Assembly: GCA_936941155.1 (NCBI GenBank)
Contig: CAKZJE010000089.1
Coordinates: 1-64,000, forward strand
DNA: 64,000 nucleotides
Direction: 5' to 3'
DNA from: an uncultured Methylomonas sp.
GTDB lineage: Bacteria; Pseudomonadota; Gammaproteobacteria; Methylococcales; Methylomonadaceae
The stretch's first letter is position 1. Every line of letters begins with the position of its first letter. The notes beneath the pieces were generated by a model that saw nothing but the letters and a program-made list of their open reading frames with translations, was not told the origin of the DNA and did not search any database. Positions 8,168 to 16,069 of this stretch are shown one piece after another. Made by a program: the position numbers and the translations under genes.

Positions 8168-8462
8168 CGACTGCCAGTCCTCAAAGGCATAGTTATCTAC
8201 ACATCTTTAGTTTAAAAAAGTGTTTATATATCAATTGGATATTGAAATATGTAGGTTGGGTTAGCTGCTTTTTTCGTCAGAAAAAAGAGCGTAACCCAAC
8301 AAAGTGCGTCTATTTTAACGCTGAATGTTGGGTTACGCTTATCTCGCTTCGCTCAATAATGCTAACCCAACCTACAAAAAATTCTTTATTATCAATGCTT
8401 TTGTTATAAAAACCATCAAACTATCTTGTGTAGATACCTATGCCTCAAAGGACTGGCAGTCG
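8168..8462. mobile_element. Composite nested inverted-repeat (MITE-like) element in the C1 operon
   Basis: The outer arms, 8168-8202 and 8428-8462, are about 35 bp inverted copies with four mismatches, starting CGACTGCCAGTCCT and ending TATCTACAC. Nested inside are GTAGGTTGGGTTAGC (8251-8265) with its complement (8361-8375) and GCGTAACCCAAC (8289-8300) with its complement (8327-8338). No ORF is present. It looks like one element inserted within another. The right arm supplies the last five codons (RLPVL) and the stop codon of the HisA-like gene. Confidence 0.8.
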
Positions 8463-9140
8463 TAAATCCTCCGCACCAATTACACCCGAATGCAGCGCAC
8501 TTGCACACAGCGCGTACTTAATACCGATATTCTGCAAGCTGACTAAATCCGCTTTATCCTTAATGCCACCCGCAGCAATCAGAGTGTGATTTTGGCTGAT
8601 TTTTTGATAGCTTAATAGTTTTTCCACATCCACACCTGCATGACTACCGACCCGCGCCAGCGTCATCAAAATCACTTTTTCAGGCCACAAACGAGTATTG
8701 CTAAATAATTCTTTTGAACCTAAAGGTTGTTGATGTGCAGAAAAATCCAGCGACAAAATAAAATTTTTCTTAAAAAAATTCAGCGCGTCCAGTGTGTCAT
8801 CCTCATAACATTCGCTCCCTAGCACGGCTTGATAATTAGTAAAGCCAGAAAATTTGCTAGGTGCAGCTTGATAACCGCTGTCCACCCAAAAGGTAATCTC
8901 AGGATATTGCGTTAATAACGCGCTAATCAAAAAATCATTATCACTGTTTTCAGTAATCGCATTCAAATCTGCTAAGTAAATGATTTTAAAAGGATGAATG
9001 CTTAAAAATGCGGCAATCACTTCCGCAACAACAGGGCTGTGACACAACGGAGTTTGAATGGGGGAATAATGAGCGCGTAGTCCCAATTTTGCATGAACTG
9101 CCACGCCATCTTTGAGGTCAATAACCGGAATTAAGTGCAT
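8445..9140 (-). CDS. HisA-like TIM-barrel protein of the H4MPT/methanofuran gene cluster
   Basis: A 231-residue protein. MHLIPVIDLKDGVAVHA resembles the HisA/HisF start, and the C-terminal AAGGIKDKADL is the barrel phosphate-binding loop. It diverges from true HisA elsewhere (LADLNAITENSDNDF, LSLDFSAHQQ), matching the COG1411-type proteins found in methylotroph C1 cofactor clusters. The reaction is unknown. The protein ends in RLPVL, encoded by the right arm of the repeat element, so the original C-terminus was probably altered. It starts 74 bases from the divergent ATP-grasp gene, suggesting a shared regulatory region. Confidence 0.75.
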   Translation of the reverse strand: MHLIPVIDLKDGVAVHAKLGLRAHYSPIQTPLCHSPVVAEVIAAFLSIHPFKIIYLADLNAITENSDNDFLISALLTQYPEITFWVDSGYQAAPSKFSGFTNYQAVLGSECYEDDTLDALNFFKKNFILSLDFSAHQQPLGSKELFSNTRLWPEKVILMTLARVGSHAGVDVEKLLSYQKISQNHTLIAAGGIKDKADLVSLQNIGIKYALCASALHSGVIGAEDLRLPVL

Positions 9141-9214
9141 AAGAAAAGCAAGGGAATAAAACTATGAAATGATACAATACTTTGCTTTTTAACAGCGCGT
9201 GTTATTTAAGTTAA

Positions 9215-10279
9215 GTGAAAATTCTGATTTTTGAATACATTACTGGTGGCGGATTTTCTGGCGGTGACTTGCCCGTTTCCTTAACGCGTGAAGGCGGTTT
9301 GATGTTGAATGCCTTGCTGAATGATTTTTCCAAATTGCCAGCGCACGCTATTACGGTGATGGTGGATGAGCGTTTATCAACCAATGCGCGGTGGGCAGAA
9401 AATTTTGCACAGATTCCGAATATCAAGATGATTTCAGTGACAGCAGACGATGATGTGTTTGCCGTGTTTGAAAATGCGTTGCAAGATTGCGAAGCGGCTT
9501 GGATTATTGCCCCAGAAACAGACAATATTTTGTTTGATTTCACTCAACGAGTCGAAACAGCGCGTAAGTTATTATTATCAAGCCCCAGTTCTGCGATTAC
9601 AAAAACAGCAGATAAACTACAAACTTTTCAAATACTTGATAAAAATAATATTCCAACAATTTCAACGCAACGTTTATCAGACCTTTCAGGTTTTAAAAAA
9701 CTGAAAAGTCTTACGCATGTAATTAAACCGATTGACGGCGTGGGCTGCGAAAATAGTTTTTTCATTGAAAATCAAACAGAATTCACTCAAATTCTCGAAA
9801 AAATCACCGCACCGCAACGGTATATTATTCAACCGTTTATTGCTGGCGATGCGTTAAGTGTTTCTGCAATCTTTAAGCATGGACAGGCGCAATTGATTTG
9901 CGTGAATCGGCAAAATTTAAAAGTAAAAAATAAACAATTTCAATTACTTGCTTGTGAGGTAAATATCAAGCAACTTATGACTGCCAGTCCTTTAGAGAAC
10001 TGGCAGTCATGCGATTTTCAAAACGTACTCAATGAAATTGCCGCTGCATTTCCAGACTTATTCGGCTATGTCGGAATTGATGTGATTGTTTCTGATAAAA
10101 TTTATGTTGTGGAAATTAATCCGCGTTTAACCAGCTCATACACGGGCATTTATCCAGCATTAGGCATAAATATTGCTGATTGCGTTTTACAATCACACAC
10201 CGGCACAGCCTTAATCGCACCATCACGCAATCAAACGATTTGCGTGGATTTAACACAGGATGCAAACAATGACGTTTAA
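9215..10279 (+). CDS. ATP-grasp ligase, MfnD-like (C1 cofactor cluster)
   Basis: A 354-residue protein starting at GTG. MKILIFEYITGGG is the hallmark start of the ATP-grasp proteins in H4MPT/methanofuran clusters. THVIKPIDGVGCENSFF, RYIIQPFIAGDALSVSAIF and VGIDVIV followed by YVVEINPRLTSSY are the ATP-grasp lysine, hinge and Mg-binding (ExNPR) segments. Archaeal relatives (MfnD) ligate tyramine to glutamate; the bacterial substrate is not known. Two palindromic repeats lie in frame, encoding DLSGFKKLKSL (about residues 156-166) and MTASPLENWQS (about 255-265). The stop overlaps the next gene by 20 bases. Confidence 0.8.
   Translation: MKILIFEYITGGGFSGGDLPVSLTREGGLMLNALLNDFSKLPAHAITVMVDERLSTNARWAENFAQIPNIKMISVTADDDVFAVFENALQDCEAAWIIAPETDNILFDFTQRVETARKLLLSSPSSAITKTADKLQTFQILDKNNIPTISTQRLSDLSGFKKLKSLTHVIKPIDGVGCENSFFIENQTEFTQILEKITAPQRYIIQPFIAGDALSVSAIFKHGQAQLICVNRQNLKVKNKQFQLLACEVNIKQLMTASPLENWQSCDFQNVLNEIAAAFPDLFGYVGIDVIVSDKIYVVEINPRLTSSYTGIYPALGINIADCVLQSHTGTALIAPSRNQTICVDLTQDANNDV
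9679..9711. repeat. ACCTTTCAGGT-class palindrome inside the ATP-grasp gene
   Basis: AGACCTTTCAGGTTTT faces a diverged reverse complement ending AAAAGTCT. It is translated as DLSGFKKLKSL. It is the same class as the intergenic terminator-like copies, here within a coding region and with decayed arms. Confidence 0.7.
9977..10010. repeat. GACTGCCAGTC-class palindrome inside the ATP-grasp gene
   Basis: A 34-base palindrome, ATGACTGCCAGTCCTTTAGA then GAACTGGCAGTCAT. It is translated as MTASPLENWQS in the gene's frame, in the same phase and almost the same sequence as the copy in pabB at 11844-11877. Confidence 0.9.
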
Positions 10280-11315
10280 TATCGTGGGTTGGGACATCGG
10301 CGGCGCACATTTAAAAGCGGCATTGTTGAATACTGAAGGCGAAATTATCCAAGTTTATCAACAACCTTGTCCGCTTTGGAAAGGCTTATTGGAATTAGAA
10401 ACCGCGTTAGAATTTATCTTAGCCGCGTTGCCTGAGGGTGAAAAAAAACACGCCATTACGATGACAGGCGAATTGGTCGATTTTTTTAGCTCGCGAGATG
10501 AAGGCGTTGCAGAAATTATTGCCACTGTGCAGCGTCATCTTGCAAATCAATCGCTATGGATTTACGCAGGCATTTCTGGCTTTATTCAAGTTGAAAAGAT
10601 TCAAGCAGAACATTATGCAGCCATTGCATCAGCGAATTGGTTGGCAAGTGCTTCATTAGTGGCGCAAAAAACGGAAGCCGCTCTATTTGTGGATATTGGC
10701 AGCACCACCACAGATATTTTGTGGTGTGAAAATGGCGCAGTACAAGCGATGGGACTAACCGATTATCAACGTTTGCAATCACAAGAGTTGATTTATACCG
10801 GCATTGTGCGCACCGCAGTGATGGCATTGAGTCAATCCGTGTTTTTCAAAGGGCACGCTGTCGGCTTAATGGCAGAATATTTTGCGACAACGGCAGATAT
10901 TTATCGGCTCACGGGCGATTTAAATGAGGCGCACGATCAAACTGACACCGCCGATGGTACAGAAAAATCTGTGCTTGCCAGCGCGAAACGATTATCTCGG
11001 ATGATAGGTTACGAATTTGAAAACGACGATTTAAATCAATGGCGTTTTGTCGCTTTTCAATTGAAACAACAGCAAAAACAACAGATTCAACTTGCCTGTT
11101 TGCGGCAACTTTCTCGTCAACACCGCGCGAATTCCCCTTGTTTTGTTGGCGCAGGGATTGGGCGATTTTTAGTGCAACAAATTGCGACTGATTTAGGCTG
11201 TGCTTATCAAGATTTTGAGGATTTTTTTAGCCCTTTATTATCAGACTCCTCGTTGTCTATTGCAGATTGCGCTCCCGCAGTCGCGGTGGCTTATTTGAGT
11301 CGAAAACTTTATTAA
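10260..11315 (+). CDS. H4MPT-linked C1 transfer pathway protein (hydantoinase/ASKHA-like kinase fold)
   Basis: A 351-residue protein. NIVGWDIGGAHLKAALL is an ASKHA phosphate-1 loop, ALFVDIGSTTTDILW a phosphate-2 loop, and CFVGAGIGRFLVQQIA the adenosine-type segment. This is the COG1548-type protein found in methylotrophic and methanogenic H4MPT clusters; its substrate is not established. It overlaps the ATP-grasp gene by 20 bases and is followed 12 bases later by pabB, so the three form one operon. Confidence 0.82.
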   Translation: MQTMTFNIVGWDIGGAHLKAALLNTEGEIIQVYQQPCPLWKGLLELETALEFILAALPEGEKKHAITMTGELVDFFSSRDEGVAEIIATVQRHLANQSLWIYAGISGFIQVEKIQAEHYAAIASANWLASASLVAQKTEAALFVDIGSTTTDILWCENGAVQAMGLTDYQRLQSQELIYTGIVRTAVMALSQSVFFKGHAVGLMAEYFATTADIYRLTGDLNEAHDQTDTADGTEKSVLASAKRLSRMIGYEFENDDLNQWRFVAFQLKQQQKQQIQLACLRQLSRQHRANSPCFVGAGIGRFLVQQIATDLGCAYQDFEDFFSPLLSDSSLSIADCAPAVAVAYLSRKLY

Positions 11316-11327
11316 ACCTACTTTGTA

Positions 11328-12731
11328 ATGTCATCACCCACACAACTTCAACACGCTTTGCCCTATTTTTCGGATAGTGCACCTGTATTTGCCGCCCTTG
11401 CAGAACAACCTTGGGCGGTTTTTTTAGATAGTGGTTATCCGCATAGCCAACAAGGTCGTTACGATATTTTTGCCGCTGAACCGATTTGCACGTTAGTCAC
11501 GCATGGACAAAAAACTACGATAAGCAAAAATGGTGCGGTCACAATTTCAGAAGCAGATCCATTTTTATTGTTAAAACAAGAACTTGCTTTAACGCAATTA
11601 CCTGCAATCACGGATTTACCCTTTAACGGTGGTACGTTAGGTTATTTTTCTTACGATTTAGCGAGACGCTTAGAAAAACTACCCAATCTTGCGACAGATG
11701 CAGAACAGATTGCAGAAATGGCAGTGGGGATTTATGAATGGGCGGTGATTGTTGATCACGAAAAACAACTCAGTTATTTAGTCGGCGTGGATTCTGTTTC
11801 AGAACAACGTTGGCAAAGTTTAATCGCGCAGTTTAGTAATTTCAGGACTGCCAGTCCTTTAGAGGACTGGCAGTCCTACTCTAAGTTTGAAGTTTTAGCA
11901 GAACCGCAGTCCAATATGACGCAACAACGTTATGCACAAGCCTTTGATAAAATTAAATATTATTTAAAAGAAGGCGATTGTTATCAGGTGAATCTCACGC
12001 AACGCTTTTCCAGTCCTTGTGTTGGTAATCCTTGGACAGCCTATCAAGCGTTGCGCAAAATCAACGCCGCGCCTTTTAGTGCCTATTTGAATTTGCCAGA
12101 AGTGCAGATTTTAAGTTCTTCCCCTGAACGTTTTTTAAAACTGCATAATCGCATTGTTGAAACTAAACCAATTAAAGGTACACGCCGCCGCCGAGCAGAA
12201 CTTGCTGAAGACTCCGCGCAAATTCACGACCTCCGCACCAGCAGCAAAGACCGCGCCGAAAATGTGATGATTGTTGATTTATTGCGCAATGACATCAGCA
12301 AAAGCTGCGAAGATGGCTCGGTGCGCGTGCCAAAATTGTTTGATATTGAAACCTACACCACCGTGCATCATTTGGTGAGTACGGTGACAGGCAAATTGGG
12401 AAAAAATCAACACGCGCTGGATTTGCTACGCAGTTGTTTTCCCGGTGGTTCAATTACCGGTGCGCCGAAAATTCGCTCAATGGAAATTATTGAAGAACTC
12501 GAACCGAATCGGCGTGGTATTTATTGTGGTTCAATCGGTTATATCGGATTTGACGGCAATATGGACACCAATATCGCGATTCGTACTCTTGTGCATTCGC
12601 ATGGCACGATTCGATTTTGGGCTGGCGGCGGCATTGTGAATGATTCGGTGATGCTGGATGAATATCAAGAAAGTTTTGATAAAGCCGCCGCGTTATTGCA
12701 ATTATTAAAGCAATTTATCCGCAATGAATAA
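11328..12731 (+). CDS. pabB: Aminodeoxychorismate synthase component I
   Basis: A 467-residue protein. It converts chorismate with ammonia (from PabA) to aminodeoxychorismate, the precursor of p-aminobenzoate for folate and, here, probably H4MPT. The chorismate-binding domain shows PIKGTRRRR (the PIKGT Lys marks PabB rather than TrpE), ENVMIVDLLRND, and the SITGAPKIRSMEIIEELEP and GSIGYIGFDG segments. The N-terminal lobe is normal except for RTASPLEDWQS at about residues 173-183, encoded by a 34-base palindrome. Position after the H4MPT-associated genes fits cofactor supply. Confidence 0.93.
   Translation: MSSPTQLQHALPYFSDSAPVFAALAEQPWAVFLDSGYPHSQQGRYDIFAAEPICTLVTHGQKTTISKNGAVTISEADPFLLLKQELALTQLPAITDLPFNGGTLGYFSYDLARRLEKLPNLATDAEQIAEMAVGIYEWAVIVDHEKQLSYLVGVDSVSEQRWQSLIAQFSNFRTASPLEDWQSYSKFEVLAEPQSNMTQQRYAQAFDKIKYYLKEGDCYQVNLTQRFSSPCVGNPWTAYQALRKINAAPFSAYLNLPEVQILSSSPERFLKLHNRIVETKPIKGTRRRRAELAEDSAQIHDLRTSSKDRAENVMIVDLLRNDISKSCEDGSVRVPKLFDIETYTTVHHLVSTVTGKLGKNQHALDLLRSCFPGGSITGAPKIRSMEIIEELEPNRRGIYCGSIGYIGFDGNMDTNIAIRTLVHSHGTIRFWAGGGIVNDSVMLDEYQESFDKAAALLQLLKQFIRNE
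11844..11877. repeat. GACTGCCAGTC-class palindrome inside pabB
   Basis: A perfect 34-base palindrome apart from its centre (AGGACTGCCAGTCC, TTTAGA, GGACTGGCAGTCCT). It is translated as RTASPLEDWQS, in the same reading phase as the copy at 9977-10010, between the N-terminal lobe and the chorismate-binding domain of PabB. Confidence 0.92.
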
Positions 12732-12803
12732 GCTGAAAAATAACCTACTACTTTACTTGGTAAATAAACAGCACTAGAATAGTCCTAAATAGTAGGAGAC
12801 TTT

Positions 12804-13259
12804 ATGTTACGGCTGAGTAAATTAACAGATTATGCAATGGTGATTTTGACCTGCATGGCAAAAAACCAAGACAATTTGCACACAGCTGTTGATATTGCCA
12901 AAGCCACAGGTGTCGCGTTGCCGACCGTCAGTAAAATTTTAAAAGCTTTATTAAAAGCCAATGTATTAGTTTCCATGCGCGGTGCAAAAGGCGGTTATCG
13001 ACTCGCCAGAACTGCCGAAAAAATCACCATTGCCACTGTGATTAGTGCTTTAGAAGGCCCAATTGCCCTCACCGAATGCAGCATTTCCCATCAAGATTGC
13101 GGACAAGTGTCCGGTTGTGAAATTGGCGGCGTGTGGGGACGCATTAATCAAACTGTTTTCAATGCGTTGGAAGCGATTACCTTGGCAGATATGGTTTTTC
13201 CGGCACATACGCCGCAAGAAATTAGTATTCCCCTTTCCAGTTTATATCGACGAGTGTAG
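12804..13259 (+). CDS. sufR: SUF Fe-S assembly regulator, Rrf2 family
   Basis: A 151-residue Rrf2/IscR-type transcription factor. MLRLSKLTDYAMVILTCMA begins the winged helix-turn-helix, and VALPTVSKILKALLKANVLVSMRGAKGGYRLAR is the recognition helix and wing. Three Cys occur in CSISHQDCGQVSGC (residues about 92-105), the site that in this family ligates an Fe-S cluster. It stands seven bases before sufB, the arrangement of the SUF-system regulator subgroup. It has AGGAGA before the ATG. It presumably adjusts suf expression to cluster supply; no operator could be defined with confidence. The symbol is functional shorthand, not orthology to cyanobacterial SufR. Confidence 0.85.
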   Translation: MLRLSKLTDYAMVILTCMAKNQDNLHTAVDIAKATGVALPTVSKILKALLKANVLVSMRGAKGGYRLARTAEKITIATVISALEGPIALTECSISHQDCGQVSGCEIGGVWGRINQTVFNALEAITLADMVFPAHTPQEISIPLSSLYRRV

Positions 13260-13265
13260 AGTTTT

Positions 13266-14714
13266 ATGTCAACAAGTGCAGAAGAAATTAAAAACCTGAT
13301 TGGTCAGGAATACAAACAAGGCTTTATTACCGATGTTGATGCGGATACTTTCGCGGCGGGCTTGAATGAAGAAGTTATTGCTAAATTATCTATCGTCAAA
13401 AATGAACCTGAATGGATGCTAGAGTATCGCCTGAAAGCGTTTGCGCATTGGAAAACCATGACCGAACCGAACTGGCAACAGCTCAAAATTGATCCGATTG
13501 ATTATCAATCCATTAGTTATTATTCCGCACCGAAAGGTAACAAAGATAAGCCAAAAAGTTTGGATGAAATTGATCCGCAAATTTTGGAAGCGTATAAAAA
13601 ACTCGGTATTCCCTTAGATGAGCAAGAGCGGTTAGCGGGTGTGGCAGTAGATGCAGTTTTCGATAGCGTTTCTGTGGCGACTACTTTTAAAGGCAAATTA
13701 AAAGATGCGGGCGTGATTTTCTGTCCGATTTCTGAGGCGATTCGCGAGCATCCTGAATTGGTGAAACAATATCTCAGCTCCGTTGTGCCAGTGGGCGATA
13801 ACTTTTTCGCCGCACTGAATTCAGCCGTGTTTACTGATGGCTCATTTGTTTATATTCCCAAAGGTGTGCGTTGCCCGATGGAGTTATCAACCTATTTCAG
13901 AATCAATGCCAGCAATACCGGACAGTTTGAACGCACCTTGATTATTGCCGATGAAGGCTCGTATGTGTCTTATTTAGAAGGGTGCAGTGCGCCACAACGT
14001 GATGAAAATCAACTCCATGCGGCGGTTGTTGAATTGGTGACATTAAAAGATGCACAAATCAAATACTCTACCGTGCAAAATTGGTATCCAGGCGATAAAG
14101 ACGGCAAAGGTGGGATTTACAATTTCGTAACGAAACGTGCCGATTGTCGTGGTGAAAATTCTAAAGTGTCATGGACGCAAGTGGAAACTGGCTCGGCGAT
14201 AACGTGGAAATATCCAAGCTGCGTGTTGACAGGCGATAATTCGGTGGGTGAGTTTTATTCCGTTGCATTAACGAATAATCTGCAACAAGCCGACACCGGC
14301 ACAAAAATGATTCATATCGGCAAAAACACCAAAAGCACGATTGTGTCGAAAGGTATTTCCGCAGGTCGGGCGCAAAATACTTATCGCGGCTTGGTGAAAG
14401 TGTTGAAAAGTGCCGAAAATGCGCGGAATTATACCCAGTGCGATTCGTTGTTAGTCGGTGATAAATGCGGAGCGCATACGTTTCCTTATGTCGAAGTAAA
14501 GCAGCCCAGCGCACAGGTTGAGCATGAGGCAACCACTTCAAAAATCAGTGAAGATCAGTTGTTTTTCTGTCAGCAGCGCGGGCTTTCTGCCGAAGATGCG
14601 GTGTCAATGATTGTGAATGGTTTTTGTAAGCAGGTGTTTAAGGAATTGCCGATGGAGTTTGCAGTGGAAGCGCAGGCGTTGTTGGGGTTGAGTTTGGAAG
14701 GGTCGGTTGGGTAA
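13266..14714 (+). CDS. sufB: Fe-S cluster assembly scaffold SufB
   Basis: A 482-residue protein of standard length. It forms the SufBC2D scaffold on which [Fe-S] clusters are built. Seen in sequence: [73 protein letters not shown] and the C-terminal core [21 protein letters not shown] with [15 protein letters not shown]. The Cys in KCGAHT is the conserved SufB catalytic Cys. sufC would normally follow at once, but here it is about 8.4 kb downstream beyond accessory genes. Confidence 0.97.
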   Translation: MSTSAEEIKNLIGQEYKQGFITDVDADTFAAGLNEEVIAKLSIVKNEPEWMLEYRLKAFAHWKTMTEPNWQQLKIDPIDYQSISYYSAPKGNKDKPKSLDEIDPQILEAYKKLGIPLDEQERLAGVAVDAVFDSVSVATTFKGKLKDAGVIFCPISEAIREHPELVKQYLSSVVPVGDNFFAALNSAVFTDGSFVYIPKGVRCPMELSTYFRINASNTGQFERTLIIADEGSYVSYLEGCSAPQRDENQLHAAVVELVTLKDAQIKYSTVQNWYPGDKDGKGGIYNFVTKRADCRGENSKVSWTQVETGSAITWKYPSCVLTGDNSVGEFYSVALTNNLQQADTGTKMIHIGKNTKSTIVSKGISAGRAQNTYRGLVKVLKSAENARNYTQCDSLLVGDKCGAHTFPYVEVKQPSAQVEHEATTSKISEDQLFFCQQRGLSAEDAVSMIVNGFCKQVFKELPMEFAVEAQALLGLSLEGSVG

Positions 14715-14719
14715 ATAGT

Positions 14720-14959
14720 ATGATTTATAATCCTGATGACCTTGATTCAGTAGAAAATTTTTGGGAAGGTTCTCGAATTGAGCATCAGGGTAAAGTGATT
14801 GGCACTAGCCGCAGCATGAAAGAGTGTGAATTGGCAAAAGTGCAAGTGACATTAACCTTATCGCCGCGTGTTGTGGAGTTTTTTAAAAACACAGGCAAAG
14901 ATTGGCAAACGCGGGTAGATGAGGCTTTGATTGAATACATTGAAGCGCATCATGTTTAA
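14720..14959 (+). CDS. BrnA-type antitoxin, apparently orphan
   Basis: A 79-residue protein. The C-terminal half (KVQVTLTLSPRVVEFFKNTGKDWQTRVDEALIEYI) is the ribbon-helix-helix-like BrnA antitoxin region. No BrnT toxin lies beside it; the only recognisable BrnT is at 39633-39917. It starts six bases after the sufB stop, so it is probably transcribed from the suf promoter. It marks the left edge of the segment inserted in the suf operon. Confidence 0.7.
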   Translation: MIYNPDDLDSVENFWEGSRIEHQGKVIGTSRSMKECELAKVQVTLTLSPRVVEFFKNTGKDWQTRVDEALIEYIEAHHV

Positions 14960-14989
14960 TATCAAATAACTGACAGTAAAGGTCAAAAA

Positions 14990-15238
14990 ATGCGCGCGAT
15001 TTTACAAATTAATCAACACGATATTAACGAAATGCTGTTGCAAACGATTAGGCAGTTATTGTTGCAAAATAGTGAGATTTTGATTCAGTCTGCGGTGCAT
15101 TTGGAAGAATTTGATGCAACAAAATCAGTGGATGATGTTATGCAGGCTTTATCTGCACAAGGACATAACGCGGCTTTTTTGCAAGATATTGAAAAAGGTT
15201 TAAAAGGTTCGAGTGTGTATGCCGAAAATGAACATTAA
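14990..15238 (+). CDS. Putative antitoxin of a RelE/ParE-type pair
   Basis: An 82-residue protein with AAAGG before the ATG. Sequence features are a helical N-terminal half (INEMLLQTIRQLLLQNSEILIQS), the segment SVDDVMQALSAQGHNAAF and an acidic C-terminus. The family was not recognised with certainty. The antitoxin role is inferred from size and from overlap with the RelE-like gene that follows. Confidence 0.55.
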   Translation: MRAILQINQHDINEMLLQTIRQLLLQNSEILIQSAVHLEEFDATKSVDDVMQALSAQGHNAAFLQDIEKGLKGSSVYAENEH

Positions 15239-15473
15239 ACCACTTAAAGTCGATGTTGAAGATTACCTGAAAAAGCATCAATTAGTTAAAAAGTTTGAAA
15301 AAGCCAAAGCGTTATTTAAAGAAGATACACAACATCCTTCGTTAAATGTTGAGGTTTTAGAGCCAAAGCATTTGAAAATTTATTCTTTTCGTTTGGATAA
15401 AAAATATCGAGCTGTTTTTATTGTGGTTAATGGCGAAGCGGAAATTATCGCGGTAAGTAACCATTATCAATAA
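15219..15473 (+). CDS. RelE/ParE-superfamily toxin-like protein
   Basis: A protein of 84 residues from the ATG at 15219 (15213 GTG and 15228 ATG are alternatives). The pattern KKFEKAKALFKEDTQHPSLNVEVL, then KIYSFRLDKKYRAVFIV and AEIIAVSNHYQ, matches RelE-fold mRNA interferases: basic helices, a central strand with the R-x-x-K-x-R-A-x-F core and a C-terminal strand. It overlaps the upstream antitoxin-like gene by 20 bases, typical of a toxin-antitoxin pair. Cleavage specificity cannot be told. Confidence 0.65.
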   Translation: MPKMNIKPLKVDVEDYLKKHQLVKKFEKAKALFKEDTQHPSLNVEVLEPKHLKIYSFRLDKKYRAVFIVVNGEAEIIAVSNHYQ

Positions 15474-15480
15474 ATGTTTA

Positions 15481-15533
15481 TTTTGCAAAAGAATTAGGGC
15501 GTGACATTCCTGAACCTAAAGGACGGTTGTTGT
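15481..15533 (+). pseudogene. Fragment resembling the end of a coding region
   Basis: In one frame this stretch reads FAKELGRDIPEPKGRLL before running into the next gene's start. The xLGRDIPEPKGR-type string resembles antitoxin segments of the HicB kind. There is no start codon or upstream partner, so I read it as a scrap of a displaced gene. Weak evidence. Confidence 0.3.
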
Positions 15534-16037
15534 ATGTTTAAAAAAATATTAATTTGGATGGAAGAAAATATAATAATTGCTATCACTTTAATAGCTCTCA
15601 CTGTCATGTCTTCCTATGTAATTAATTTTTCCAATTTTAGTTTTTGCCATCTTAATTTTTCAACAAAGAATGATGATTGGGGAACTTTTGGTGATTATAT
15701 TGGAGGAGTTCTTAATCCTATTATTGCTTTTTGTGCTTTGTATTGGGTAGTAAAAACATATAATTTACAAAAAGGAGAATCAAAGAAGCAAGTAGAAATA
15801 GCAGCTCTTACAGCTCTTCTTAATACAGACCATTCTTTATTTGACTATTTAAACAATGAAATTCAAATAACAAAAAAAACAGAAGCAGATTTACATACCT
15901 GTCAGTTTGTAAACCCTCATGACTTCAATAGTACAAAGTTAGAATTAGAAAATAGAATAAAAGAGTTAATTAATAATAGAAATAATTTAGAATCTGAAAT
16001 TAAAAATTTACGAGGTAAGTTAAATGGCTATTTCTAA
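15534..16037 (+). CDS. Membrane protein, putative AbiC-like
   Basis: A protein of about 167 residues starting MFKKILIWMEEN, with GGACGG upstream. It has two predicted membrane segments (IIIAITLIALTVMSSYVI and IIAFCALYWVVKTY) separated by the DDWGTFGDYIGGVLNP loop, then a long charged coiled coil (LELENRIKELINNRNNLESEI). The WGxFGDYIGGxLNP loop is characteristic of putative phage abortive-infection membrane proteins (AbiC-type) and relatives. The coding region is visibly richer in A+T than sufB or sufC, consistent with transfer. A defence role is only inferred. Confidence 0.55.
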   Translation: MFKKILIWMEENIIIAITLIALTVMSSYVINFSNFSFCHLNFSTKNDDWGTFGDYIGGVLNPIIAFCALYWVVKTYNLQKGESKKQVEIAALTALLNTDHSLFDYLNNEIQITKKTEADLHTCQFVNPHDFNSTKLELENRIKELINNRNNLESEIKNLRGKLNGYF

Positions 16038-16069
16038 ATATTCTATCAATTAGTGCAAGGAGAATAAAA

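Noticed and set aside
12732-12803. IscR-type operator (CCTACTA ... TAGTAGG) before the suf regulator
   Set aside because: The half-sites are about 40 bases apart and do not match a known IscR or SufR consensus well.
14161-14541. A 126-codon minus-strand frame inside sufB
   Set aside because: It lies wholly within sufB, which has full family similarity; the frame is a shadow.
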